Source: Wolfiporia cocos | Taxonomy: Eukaryota > Basidiomycota > Agaricomycetes > Polyporales > Phaeolaceae | DNA: 64,000 nucleotides | Assembly: GCA_029448655.1 (NCBI GenBank) | Contig: JACCLO010000010.1 | Span: 2,728,001-2,792,000, forward strand | Direction of reading: 5' to 3' | Shown: positions 36,468 to 47,991 of the stretch, piece after piece | Layout: every line of letters starts with the position of its first letter | How positions within the stretch are numbered: position 1 is the first letter of the stretch | Translations under genes and position numbers: made by a program | Notes under the pieces: model-generated | Seen by the model: the letters and a program-made list of their open reading frames with translations, nothing else | Database searches by the model: none | What the model was told of the DNA's origin: nothing

Positions 36468-37851
36468 TTTCTCGATGATGGATCAAATAATTGGCGACAA
36501 ATGGCCTTGCACTATGCCCATACTCTAGATAGAACTGGCAAATACCCTATAGTCAAAGTTCCGGTCGTTGGATCGTTGTACCGTTGAATAGCAGTTGTAT
36601 TTTATCATGTCTGTATCGCCATCGTATATATTGTCGCTGAATGTAGAGACATCTTCATAATGTGGTCTCGATGCACAACGCAAGTATCGGAGAGTTGCAA
36701 TGTAGACTGACCAAGAATGACCCTACACCTGTTTGATTCACCCTTCACATTCAGAAGTGCGCCTTGGGGATGCACCTAATCGCATTCGCGCGTCTCCGAA
36801 TGTCGCTGACCGTGATCGTTCAAGTTGTCAGGATTGCTGAGAGGAACCGTTCGATCCGCGATGATTCAAGTTCCTGCGCTTTGAAGCGTGGGCAGCAATC
36901 GCACTCACGTAAATTAGCATATCAGTATGCATTGTAGCCGCCTGTTTTACAATGTCGATTGGTCGCGGTCAGGCTGAACCAATGTTCTTGGGGGTACGCT
37001 ACTCTAAAAGCTCCATCAGAAAGCCACATCTCAACAACAAACAGTGTGCATACTGTTAGCGCTTACGCGCCGCTACGCGGAATGGTCGCTGTGTAACAAC
37101 AAGAAGCAGCGACCTGTGAAACCGTATAGCGGAAGCGGAAGCGCGAGGACTGCTCCGCTAGCCGATCATTTTCAAAATATGCAGATCACATCGCGAATGT
37201 TGTTCCACGGCGCGAACCGAGGCGGCGGTCTAATCGCTTTATGATGTGCACGAAACAACGGTCGAGACGGACGAGGAAGTAGTGCCTGAATATCATCGGG
37301 AGCCTGTTGTTGCCCGGTCAACTCACGCCTCGGCGCATGCGCATGGATACGAGTGCTACTGAGACCCGAAATCGGACTTGGCGCGCCTTGTCAATGCCGC
37401 TCAGCACAATATGTGTTCCGACTCGAATTAGTGTATGCGTAGCCGCAGCTTTCCTGCCGAGTGGATCAGCGTGCTGAATGTAGCTCTGTTGACAATAGAC
37501 AGAATCTCAAATACTCACGAACCGGGCTACGCTAAGCAGCGCAGAACGTCTCCGGCGCGCCTCAGATTTTTTGCAAACACCACGGGAGTATGGAACAAGG
37601 TTCGGTTCGGAATTGGCGCACTGAGCGGCTTTTGATACGAACTACAGTGGCACGGGAAACAACCTGGTCAAGGCGATGCGAAGCACAAAGCTGGATTGGG
37701 ACACGGATCGCTGGATATCAGTACATGCATGTTACAACGAGCGAGGCACGAAATACACAGAAGTCAGAGCAGCGTCAAAGCAAACGGAGCATGACAGTAA
37801 CAACCAGGCGCAGGGCGCGGATGACACTCGAGCCTGTCTCCACACATGCAA
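36468..37851. other. Intergenic, no gene seen
   Basis: Only short unconvincing frames occur. The last few hundred bases should contain the 3'UTR of the velvet gene, which is transcribed leftward. Confidence 0.4.
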
Positions 37852-40800
37852 TTAGCCAGTATCTTCCGAGATGATGTTCCCGATGCTGAGCGGGTTTTTC
37901 TTTCCCCCCGAGCCCTGTGCGCTCCTCTCTCCGGCCGGCTGACCCTGCCCCACGGGGTCCCGCAGCGGCGCAAGCTGGATGCGCCCGCTCGTCTGCCCAT
38001 ACGGCGCGTGGCCGTACGCGCCGGCGTCTCCGGGCATCGAGTGCAGCGCGCCCGGCGCACCCGGCGCCCCGACGCCCCACGTGCTCCCCGCCGCGCTCTG
38101 CGTATACCCCCACGCGCCGTCGCCCGCCGCGCCGCCCGCGCCCGCAGACACGGGCGCCGCGCTGCCCATCGCGGCGCTGCTCCCGGGCACGGGCGGGTAC
38201 GCGCTGTACCCCTGCGCGGCGGCCTGGTGGTGGTGCGGGGGCGTGCTCAGCTGGTAGTGCCCGCGGCCCTGCGCCTGCCCGCCGCCGCCGCCGCCCGCGC
38301 CGCCGCCCTGGCTCTGCTGCGGCTGGCTCTGCCCGGACACGTGCGCGTACTGCGAGCCGTACGCCGGCTGCGGCGGCGCGCTGTAGTGGTGGTGCGCGGC
38401 CGTCGGGCTCGGGCCCGGGCCCGATGCTGGCACGGGCGCGCCGGCTGCGGCGTACGACGCCACGGGGTACCCGCGCGCGGCGACCGCGGGCGCCTGACCG
38501 TGGCCCTGCGCGCGGCCGTGGCCCTCGCCCGCGCCCGGCGGGTTTGCGTACTCGTAGCTCGCGGGCGCCTGGCTCGGCGGCGGCGACGGCGCGGCGGGCG
38601 GCGCATAGCCCGCGTGCTGGTACGGGTGGTACTGGTGCGTGTGGTGCGGCGCGGGCGGCGGCGCGTGGTGCTGGCCCGGGTGCTGCGCCACCTGGTGGTG
38701 GTGCTGCGGCGGCGGCGGGACGTGCTCCCCGGGGTAGTAGTACCCCTGGGGCGGCGCCGGCACGGGCGCGCCGTACGCCGGCGCAGGGTACTCGCCGTAC
38801 CGCGCCGGCGGCGGCGCGTGGGGATACTCGTACCGCGGCGCGTACGGCTGGTGGTGCGCGTACGGGTAGCCCTCCGCCGGGTACCACGCCTGGCCGGGCG
38901 CAGGCGGCGGCGCGGGCGTGGGCGGATACGGGTACGCAGAGTGGTGTTGCGGCGGGGGCACGGGCGCGTAGTGCGGCGGGGGCGGATAGTGGTGCGGCGG
39001 AGGCGGGGGCGGCGCGCCCGCGTGGTGCGTGTGCGTATCGTAGTAGTGCTGCGTCTGTACGGGCGGCGAGCCCTGCGTGGGAGGGGCGGACGATCCCGGG
39101 AAGCGGTGCTCGTAGGGGCCCGGCGCGGGCGCAGGGACGTAGTGGTGCTCCGGGGCGCTCGCCGCGGGCGGGACAGCCTGGGGGTGCGCCGGCGGCGCCT
39201 GCGTCGCGGGGCCCGTGAGCGCGGGGTCGATCGGGCCCCACGTCGCGCCCGCGCTCGACGGGCCGGCGCTCGTGGGGCTCGCATCCTGCCCTTCGCCGAG
39301 TCCCCCGCCGACACTGCCCGAGGTGCTGATGCTCGTCTGGATGCCCAGCGCGGCGTCCTCGCCCCTGGAGCGCTTCACGATCCGCTCGCTCGTGCTGCTG
39401 CGCCGGACGTGCGCCGAGGACCCCCCGCCGCTGTCCCTCCGCCCTGTGCGCCTCGCGTCCCGCGAGCTCTCTCTCCCGCTCTCGTCCGTGCGGCCCTCTT
39501 GGTCCCTATCGCTGTCCTTCCCGTCGTCGCCCGTCCTGTCCCGCGTCTGGGAATGGCTCTGCTGCTCGTCCAGCTCGGGGTCGTCCAGGCGCACAGGGAC
39601 AGGCCCGAATGCACCGCCCGGCGGAGGGCCAGGGAGTGGCACCGGCGCTTCGCCGAGCCCATGCGACGGGCGCTTGCGCACGCGGATGTCTTTGCGTATG
39701 CGGATCTTGATGCCCTGGTCGGCGAGAGCGCACGAGAGCTGCGTGGACTCTGCACGACGGTCGTCAGCACGCGCATTGGGACGCCGAGATGGCGGACAGA
39801 TGCAACCGCGCAGCGGGCGGCGAGACTGACCTTCCATGCCCGGAAATTTCTTGGCCGTGTACACATAGAACGGGGCGGAGAATATCGACTTGCAGTGATA
39901 CACGCTCGCGCTGCGAAGAGGCGCGTCAGCGTCGCCCGGCAGATCATGGAGAACGCAGCTGCACGGCGTAACGCGCGACCGTTCGCATGGCACACGGCAC
40001 AGCAGGAGGGCCGGCACGACATGATCCAAGGGTCCGTCTCGCCCCGGCCGTCCCCTTGGTGCGAGCCACGGCACTAACACCGGCGCCCAGGCGCCAGCCA
40101 CGCTTCGCGGACTGCGACCCAGAAGGCCGGCGCACCAGCCGCATAGCCGCCTGCGGCACCCACACCGACCCGCACCGCGGAGCGCGCGAGACGCGCGCAC
40201 GGCCCACACGCAGGCGGCGGCCTGCGTCGCGTGCACGCGTGTGGCCCACACGCAGATCGCGCACACGCGCCGCCGCGGTTGCGCGTTCCGCCAGGGCGGG
40301 CGGGGCCCGCATCAGATAACGCGGCGCGCGCGAGATTCGAATCTGCGCTGCTCCCGCCGTCTGCCCGGTGTCTGCCCGGTGTGCGTGCGGAGCGCGGACT
40401 GCACCCCACCGATCCGCTCGCGAGATCGCACCGCAATGCGGATCGTGCCCGGGGAGCACGCGGATAGGGGCACGACTGATCGGCGCTGACGGCATGCTGC
40501 GTGGACGAGATGGAGGCGTACGCACCCGACGACTTCGAAGAGGCTCAGCTTGAGCCGGTAGCTGCCCTCTGTGCGGACGCTCAGGTCGGGGAAGACGAAG
40601 AAGCCGGCGTCGATGCCGCCCGACTCGGCGTCTTTGAGGTGGTAAAGAGAGGACACGACTGAGCCTGTTGTGCAGCGTGTCTTTCCGTCCTGCGTGACGT
40701 AATGGGCGCGAGGAATCGGTGGAGGTGTCCGTACACGAATAATTACAGGATATGAACGTTAACGAGCAGTTGTATGCCGTTGAGTTTATGTCAATTCGCA

Positions 40801-41431
40801 ACGCGGTACACGGTTAAGCGCCAATGGAACGGTACGATGACGATATTATGCCATAAATCGTTGGAAATTCATGGTGAGCTTCTATCCCACAGAAGCGGGT
40901 GATATCGTAAAGATATGAATGGACAGACCTTGAGCCAATGCAATTCCACGTCTTCGTCCGGTTTTGCAAGACTTGCAAACATGAAATAATATGGATTTTG
41001 CAAGAAGCTCTGCGACGCGATCGATGCGGCAGTGGCTTCTGGACATGCTGTATGCACAACTTTGTACGCGCCACATGTAGACATGTGCTCACCTGGTGAG
41101 CTATCGCGCGAGCCGTGCGCATGTGCACGGCGCTGGGCGGGGTCAATAACGCGCAGCTGGACAATGGGCGGAGGGTCAATTGGCCTCCGGTCGGCTGGGG
41201 AAGAGAAGCAAATCGATCAGAAATCATCACACAAGCACAACGGGAAGGTGAAAGGCACGTAGGAGCGGTGAACGCGATAGGGAATGGAGATGTGGAAAGA
41301 AAGAACGGAGACGAAAGGAATAAACCTTTACCGCCTACACCGCACATCCTGGCTTGCTTGGGCTCCTGCCGTACGGTGAGCTCGTATTCTCTACCGACAT
41401 GGCGGCGCATCAGCAAGATCGTCAGGTTCAA
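37852..41431 (-). CDS. vosA: Velvet-domain transcription regulator, VosA-like, 819 aa
   Basis: Velvet-family DNA-binding regulator; in ascomycetes VosA/VelB control spore maturation, trehalose and secondary metabolism. Six exons fit: 41431-41326, 41194-41093, 41038-40929, 40689-40526, 39910-39831 and 39749-37852, total 2460 nt. The velvet domain, roughly residues 15-185, is unmistakable: YELTVRQEPKQARMCGVGGK, DRRPIDPPPIVQLRVIDP, QNPYYFMFASLAKPDEDVEL, KTRCTTGSVVSSLYHLKD, GFFVFPDLSVRTEGSYRLKL, FYVYTAKKFPGMEESTQLSC and ADQGIKIRIRKDIRVRKR. The next 630 or so residues are disordered: a basic/acidic Ser-rich linker, then a long Pro/His/Tyr/Gly/Ala-rich tail, ending KKNPLSIGNIISEDTG, a conserved VosA-type end. 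Aspergillus VosA is about 430 residues, so the tail is greatly expanded. The last exon is extremely GC-rich, which opens false frames on both strands. Intron 4 (39911-40525) is 615 nt, long for this genome. Confidence 0.88.
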
Positions 41432-43109
41432 TTCGTAGACGAGCGCGATGGGGAGCGATTCATATCCAGATTCCAGGACGGCGGTCGGACGCCAGGAGGG
41501 GCAAAAGAAAGCTCACGTCAGCGATCAGACGTTGGGAACGCGACGAATACGAGAGAATGGTGGGACATGCAGCAACGTGCCCGAGAATGGGATGGGATCG
41601 CGACTCACAGCCTGTCCCGATCATACTGAGTGTGCACGGGCAGCTGGGCGTGCACAAAGTGCTGCTGGTCGTCGTCCATCGCGCGTCGGTTCTCGCTGGG
41701 ATCTTCTCTCGCGCTGTGCCCGTCGGATTTTGTGTGGACAGGGAGAGACAGGGCGGCGGTGAGCGTTGGGGTTAAGTGTCGCGTCCGCGCAATGTGTCTC
41801 GAATTCCCACCGTCCAGCTGTTCGACCAATCAGAGGCAGGCCGTGCTCCCGGTTCGATCCCGCGACCTCCCACAGATCGGGGGTCGCCGACCCGGGGCTG
41901 TGGGCCAGAGATCCCGCTCCTGTGCTATTCCGTGCAAGCCAGAGGACCACCGAAGCAGAAAGCATATACTTCCGGCGGACAATGAGGCCGAACCCAATCC
42001 TCCTGGATGACAAACGGCGGGCACTGCATACGCAGGCACGCCATGAGAGCGCGCGAGACACACTTGGGCATGACCCTACCATCCTTGGCCCGCCGCACCG
42101 AGCCCCCGGGCCCTGGCGTCCCCTCGGTCCGCCCGAGCTGCCAGATGCGGCCGCCAATGCGCGCCTGGGCCAATCCTCGCGTCCGGGGCGTGTGCGAGGG
42201 TCCCATGCGGCGGCGCGCGTCCGGGCTTCCGCGCGAGATCGCTGCTCGTGACGGGGAAGCGCGGCGCCCCACCCGCGGGCGAGGATCCGCTCGCAGCACC
42301 CCCAAGGCTGTCTCCCGCAGCGCGCCCAAGGCTGTCTCTCACAGCACGCCCGCAGATACTGCGTCGCCGCTTTACTCCCGTCGGACGCACGCGTCCCTGC
42401 CGCATACCGCGCCCATCCGGTCGACGGACGTCCTGGCCGAAGCAGAGCCCTCGCGCCCACGTCGCGCGTACGCCTGGTCCCCGTCGTCCTCCCCGGCCTG
42501 GGCGGTCCAGGAGCCCCGCACGCCGTGCCAGAAATACATCGCTCCCCGCGACCGAAGGCTCGGATGCGGCCCAGGGGTCAGCGACCCTTGCAGGCAATAT
42601 ATCGCATCACCAGCGGCTCCGCAACGATGCCTGCCCGGCTCATGCGCGGCCGCTCGACACGCCAGACCCACGGGGCGTCCCGTCGGGCCTAGCTCGCGGG
42701 GTGCGATGCGGACTCTCTGATCGCGCCCGCGCCCAGGTCGCCTACCCGACATGCGCCACTGATTGCGCGTCGCCGATCAGCCCGCGCAGACGTCGGAGCA
42801 CGCATCTGCATCTGCCAGTCGCTGCAGAAATAGCATGATGCCCTGGGCCTGAGGGGCCAGCTGAGGCACAGCGAGCAGGTACGAGATCGGCACGCACTCG
42901 GACGTGCTGTCAGTGTCAGCAGGCTTGCGGCGGCGCGAGCGCCACTCCCAGCCCGTCAGCCATGCTGACTTCTCGTTATGACATGTGCACCTCCGAAAAG
43001 CTGGAGAGCACAGTATCCCTTCACCGCGGCCGACAGGAGGCTCCACGAGCCGGCGGCCGCGGTGCTCAGCGGCATCGACGCGTGGTGAAGCGCACGCTCG
43101 CATGTGGTC
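41432..43109. other. GC-rich spacer upstream of velvet gene
   Basis: 42000-42780 is very GC-rich and open in several frames on both strands (up to 279 codons). None has a recognisable domain, so these are probably composition artefacts. At 41869-41904 a strong hairpin occurs: CCCACAG pairs with CTGTGGG, and inside it GGGTC pairs with GACCC around a GCC loop. A minus frame at 42777-43103 (WLTGWEWRSRRRKPADTDS, LAVPQLAPQAQGIMLFLQRL) is unassigned. The velvet promoter should lie just above 41431. Confidence 0.35.
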
Positions 43110-43113
43110 AGTT

Positions 43114-43890
43114 AGTGTTGCCGCGGCTCAGGCTTGAGCCACAGCTCGAGCCAAGCCGCACTCGCTGAAGCCGAGCCAAGCCATATCTGCAGCTCACAGC
43201 AAGGCTTGGCTCCGCTTCAGGCTAAGCCGTGGCTCGCGCGCTCAAGTCCAATCCTTAGTGTGTACTTGCGCCACAATTGCCTGCGATCTGTGTGATGGTA
43301 CACACTCATCAATACTTCCGTCAAGGAGCTATTGCGTTCAGTGGGATTCAATACAATATCAGTCATACTATGAGAGCGCGCACTCAGCTGATGGACCGCT
43401 ATGCCATTGACTATGACCTTAGTCCCTTGACTAGCTCTCGAAGATCGCACAGCGCCTTAAGCACGCGGATACCTATGTGGTGAGTACTGCTAAGCATGCT
43501 CGTTTGAAGACAAGAGACAACATCCAGTGATACATACTTAGACCAGAGCACTTAATATAATATACAGCAGCATATGCGATCATTGTAAGTCATATTCTAC
43601 GTACAATTCGCTAATTGTCGGATCGTGGCGGCTAAATATGACAGAGAACGAGCAGCGAATGCAGATTGCAGAGGACGCACCATCATTTACGAGTATTCTT
43701 GCTAACGCGGCTAGTACACGTACTCAGATTTGTCCAGAACCGTAGACTGATATATTCAAAAAGCTATATTGTACAATACACCATTCCTGTCTGCCTCGAG
43801 CCAAGCCAAGCCGCAGATACCTGAGCCGCTCAAGGTCCAAAGCCGCCAGGAGCCAAGCCGAGTCAAGCCAAGCTGAACCGCGGCAACACT
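43114..43890. mobile_element. hAT-like non-autonomous element A, about 0.78 kb
   Basis: Ends match as inverted repeats: TAGTGTTGCCGCGG on the left (from 43113) and CCGCGGCAACACTA on the right (to 43891). Inside each end lies a cluster of AGCCAAGCC-type motifs, also inverted relative to each other (43121-43235 and 43795-43880). ATGTGGTC (43102-43109) and ATGTGGTG (43891-43898) flank it and may be a worn 8-bp target duplication. The interior is AT-rich and has no transposase. The terminal TAGTGTTGCCG is shared with the element at 54908-55868. Confidence 0.7.
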
Positions 43891-44123
43891 ATGTGGTGCA
43901 CTGGTCTCGTGTTTTACTGCAGCAGGCGGGACCTTTCGCGGCTCTTGCCCCTCTGACTTGCGTCACCGGTCCAACGACGCTATACCACTTCCGGGCACCA
44001 GGTTATGTAATGTACAGTGCGTATCATGCAACGTGCTGCCGCGCCACCATCCTGCGCCGGTGCCGCGCACGCCACACGCGCACCGACGTCCTCTCGCAAC
44101 GCCACCGCTCGCCCCATCGACTC

Positions 44124-47100
44124 CTACCCGCGTACCCGCTCGTGCGGCTCCTGCCACGGGACACCTGCCGAGGGAGACATCAGCATGTACCGCGCGCGCG
44201 CGCGCGAGATCCGGGAGCACGACCCACCTAGGATGTCGAGGATCTCCCTCTCCGTCTCGGACGCAATGACGGACCCTGCGGCGACACATGATGAGTAAGT
44301 ACCGCGGCGCGGGCGCAGGCAGGCACGCTCACCGTCGTCCAGCTTCTGCCGCCGGTCGCGCGGGTCGCGGACCACGCCGGCGTAGAGCCCGCGCTGGTTG
44401 AGCGAGTAGCCCATCACGTTCGCCTTTAGCCGCAGCGAGCGGTTGAACTGCGGACGGCGGCACGTCAGCAAGCGCACGTTTGGGCGGCACGCGCGCGCTC
44501 GAATTCAATGCTCACTATGTCATCGCCCTGCATCAACAGGACATCGGTCAGCCGCAGGCTATATCAGTAGAGAGCGACGCACGGTGTAGTACAGCAGCGC
44601 GGCGCCTCTCGACGTGTATGGCACAGTCAGAAAGTCTGTTAGGCCCCCGGTCACATGTGGCGCTTGTGGAGCCGGCCTGGATGCGCACCTATCCGCCGGC
44701 GGGGACTCTTGCTGTCTCTCCTGCACAGGCCGCGATATACAAGCTCGAGGTCGTTAAAGTCGTCCGGAAGGCAGAGATCCTCAGTCACGATCCCTTGGCA
44801 GTGTAGCTCGCGCAGCAGCTTCAACAGAACGCCTGTGGCGAGAAACGAGAGGATCGCACTCCATGCTGCGTTCGAATCGATCAGGACGTTAACATACCTT
44901 GGTGCGTCTTCCCGTCGTCTGTAGGCCGGGTGATCAGGATGTCAATATCGCCACAGTCCGCTTTGCCGCTGTGGCGTCCATAAGCAAGACTATGTCATCA
45001 TATAACCAGAGTCATGTACCGTCGATAGCTTCCCATGATCTCTATAAAGAGTTTGGGATCGATGGCGAGCGCTAAGAATGCACTCAGCAGGACTGTACCC
45101 TTCCATCGGGTACACTCGCACCAATGGGCTTGATCATTTCAAATATCTCAGCAGCTTCGCTCCTAGGCATCCTGCTATTGATATCTACGAGACGATGAAC
45201 CACAGCCTTCGATAGATCGTGCGACAAACGCACCTGCGTAGTGCCTGAGACCGATCTCCTGGGCGGCCGTCAATTTAATACCGCCCTTCCTTGCTTTGAC
45301 ATCGTCCAGTGTCCTGCATCCGTTGCTGTACCATGTATGTGCAATATTCCGGCCTACCTGGCGACGTCAGCACGCGAGAGTAGCGTTGCAGAGATGCACA
45401 GGAGAGCAGGACTCGCCCACGCCGTATATCCCCATGAACAAATTGACCGCATCCACGTCATCCGTCCTCTCGTAGTAAATCCGGCGTAGATCCCCCGTTT
45501 CGAGTATCTCCATGATCTGTATGACATATAGTGCATAAGCGCAGTCTTTGGCCAAGACGTCCCGCGCCCATCGCGCACCTTCCGCGCCGTCTTGTCGCCT
45601 ACGCCCTTGATGGCCTTCGCCTGCTCATAGCTTCTAATCCTCTCCGGGCAGGACCGCAGCGCCCGAATAGCTGCGTCGGCGGTGATGCAAGCGTGCCCCC
45701 ATGACAGATGAGACTAGTGTTCGCGCGAGACGCCGCAGCGGACGCGCACCTTTCCCGTAGCTGAACACCCGCCAGCGGTCCTCATCTGACAACTTGGACT
45801 TGTGCAGCTCCATCAGCTCCTTCAGCTGGGGGTCGTCAGCGCGCAGACCCGGAAGCGATGCGCTCTGCAGGCTGACCTTATCGATGACGTCCTGGTTCGC
45901 GCAGCGCGGCGCGGGCAGGCCTGTCCCCTTCGCGTCGCACAGGAAGCCCTGGGGGGTGAGCCGTCAGTCGTCAGAGGATGCTGGGCCGGCGGGGGACGCA
46001 CGCGCTGCACGGTGGCCTCGCGGCCCGCATCATGGGTCGGGGGCTTTTGCGCCCCCGGCTCACTTGCGCTATCGGACTCGCCGTCGCTGGGGCTGCGCAG
46101 CAGCTACGATAGGACGGACGGAGCTTCTCTCAGTGCTACGACGCAGGGCGAGCGTAGAGGGACCCACATCTGACTCTCGCTCGGCGCGCGCTTGCGCGTA
46201 GAACTCCGCAAGGGGGTCGTTGGACTCACTAGGCGGCTGTATGTCCTGGCCGTTGCGCGGCGCTACGGTGTACGGCCCTGCGCCTCCAGCGGACGGGTGG
46301 ACCACCTGGGGGAGTTGCCGAGCAGCACTGGGAGAAGGGCGCAGGGAGCGTGACCCACCCTCTCCACCGCGAGCGCCAGAAATTTTCGCGTTGTCTTCAG
46401 TGAACTCCCTGGAAGAATTATCAGATCAGCTGCCAAAGCGAGCGTTACCGTTGACCGCACGATATGGAGCTGATCTCGCCGCTATCAAGGGCAGGGTGAT
46501 GTGCGCCCGCTGCGTTACTCCGATAGGCGGCCGTCGCATGGCCCTGCTTCGGTCGGGCAGCGTTCACCCGGAAGCTCATCCCGGCGTCTATACGCTGCTT
46601 GTAGGCCGCGTGCATAATCTCCTGGACGAGTTCCACTTCGCAATTGTCGTCGACCACGTAATCAGTCTGTGCGTTCTCCCCATGCTCGGCATTTGCGGCC
46701 GTTTCCTTGCCGCTTTCGGATGGCCTTCGCACCGAAAGAACCCAGTCCCAGGTGACAGTGGGAATGTGTTTAGGGATCTCTTCCAGGGAGCGTAAGCCCA
46801 GAGCACGGAGAAGCACCGGTGCGGAAGCGTCTGTGACGATGTGGGTCATCTGCGCGGGGTCATAGACGGGCACCAGGGTACCCCCGTGTTTCATGATCTA
46901 GATATCTGTTCAATCGACGCGCCGGGGATGGCCTGTGTGGAGAAGAGACGCACATAGTCCATTCTACCGCGCGTCGACTCGCCGGCATAGTTCATGTCTC
47001 CCCCGAAATAGTATATCCTCTTACCCCGCAGAGTGTGCGATGCCGGGGATTTTCCGTTCGCTTGGTCTTCTGCGAACTTGGCCTGGAGGCGTTTCGCGTA

Positions 47101-47991
47101 CTCGAGCGGGGTGACAAGCTCCTTGGTTTTCCTTGTCTTTCCCTTCTTAGGCGCAGCAGAGCTCCGCTTCTTCGCGGCCTTCGTCGCAGGTGCGACTGCG
47201 TCGATCTTAGAAGAACTTGCTGCAGATTTCGCCGAACTAGCTGGGGTGGTAATATAACTACTGTCCGCGGCTCGAATACCAGCGCCGTCTCCCGGCGGGA
47301 GCTTTGGCGCATTCACTCCATGTTCTAACGGAAGCATTCTCTGGGGAAACCGTGCTGTTATATCCGGCGTGGAAGCCAGGTCCCCAGCGGCCATCATCGA
47401 CATTGAGGTAAATTGTTCTATTTCTGAGTACGAGCCGTCGTGAACAGCCGAAGGTTTGTGTGCTGTGTGAGGCAGTTGTTGTGGTGTTGACGCAGGAGTG
47501 CGAGGGCCGAATGGACCCCGGGCAGCATGATTAGGTACGGTAATATTAGCGCTGCGGATCCTATCGTCGGCATCGCGCGCTGGACTTGTGAGAGGTGCAG
47601 CGGGCGAGATTATTTTCATGGCAGTTTTTGAGGAAGACACTTGTCTGTCTGCGCTATCATGCTGGTTCTCTAACGAAGTCGGGCCACTGTCATCGTCATG
47701 ATTTATTTTCCGTTTCTTATCAGTCCTAGAGAACAAATTGTCCGGGAGTTTTCGTTTGAGACTGGGTGAGTGACAGTCAGCATGCATCATACAGCACCAC
47801 ATAGCAAGCATGGTACCAAGAAACATCATTAGTTGTGGCATCAGAACCTGATTCATTGCTGGAGGACGAGTGTTGACTGATGCCTCCGCCATCGAATGGA
47901 ATGGAACGTTGTCCGTCCCTGTTTGTTCCTTAAATTCCGGCTCACTAGTGTGCTTTAAAGATGTCTGGTTACTTTGTGGGAGACTCAGCAC
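44124..47991 (-). CDS. Family X DNA polymerase, Pol4/Pol lambda type
   Basis: Gap-filling polymerase for base excision repair and end joining in the nucleus. The N-terminal part is Ser/Lys-rich and disordered, with a basic stretch (KRSSAAPKKGKTRKTKE) that may be a nuclear signal. A BRCT domain follows (LRGKRIYYFGGDMNYAG, then MKHGGTLVPVYDPAQMTHIV, HIPTVTWDWVLS). The 8-kDa domain reads LMELHKSKLSDEDRWRVFSY, SYEQAKAIKGVGDKTARKV. The fingers/palm follow (EILETGDLRRIYYERTDDVD, LFMGIYGVG). Two catalytic Asp lie in GDIDILITR (about 44930), the third in RRIDFLTVPYTSRGAALLYY, split by an intron. The end, FNRSLRLKANVMGYSLNQRG through DILGVPWQEPHERVRG, is the family's canonical C-terminus, stopping at 44124. 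A 12-nt exon (44516-44527) encodes GDDI. Start is uncertain: 47991 or the MAEASVN codon at about 47892. All catalytic residues are present. Confidence 0.87.

Noticed and set aside
37846..40077. 743-codon plus-strand ORF and several other 200-490-codon frames opposite the velvet gene
   Set aside because: They are open only because the last velvet exon is extremely GC-rich; the products are Arg/Ala/Pro repeats with no domain, while the minus frame encodes a clear velvet domain.
41845..41870. Possible tRNA from the GGTTCGATCCC motif
   Set aside because: T-stem pairing fails and there is no A box or cloverleaf upstream.
41621..42838. Overlapping long ORFs on both strands (237-279 codons)
   Set aside because: GC-rich composition opens several frames at once; no domain, no splice pattern, Arg/Ala-rich products.
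45794..46795. Plus-strand ORFs of 123-191 codons over the polymerase gene
   Set aside because: They are antisense shadows of Pol4 exons, which match the family on the minus strand.
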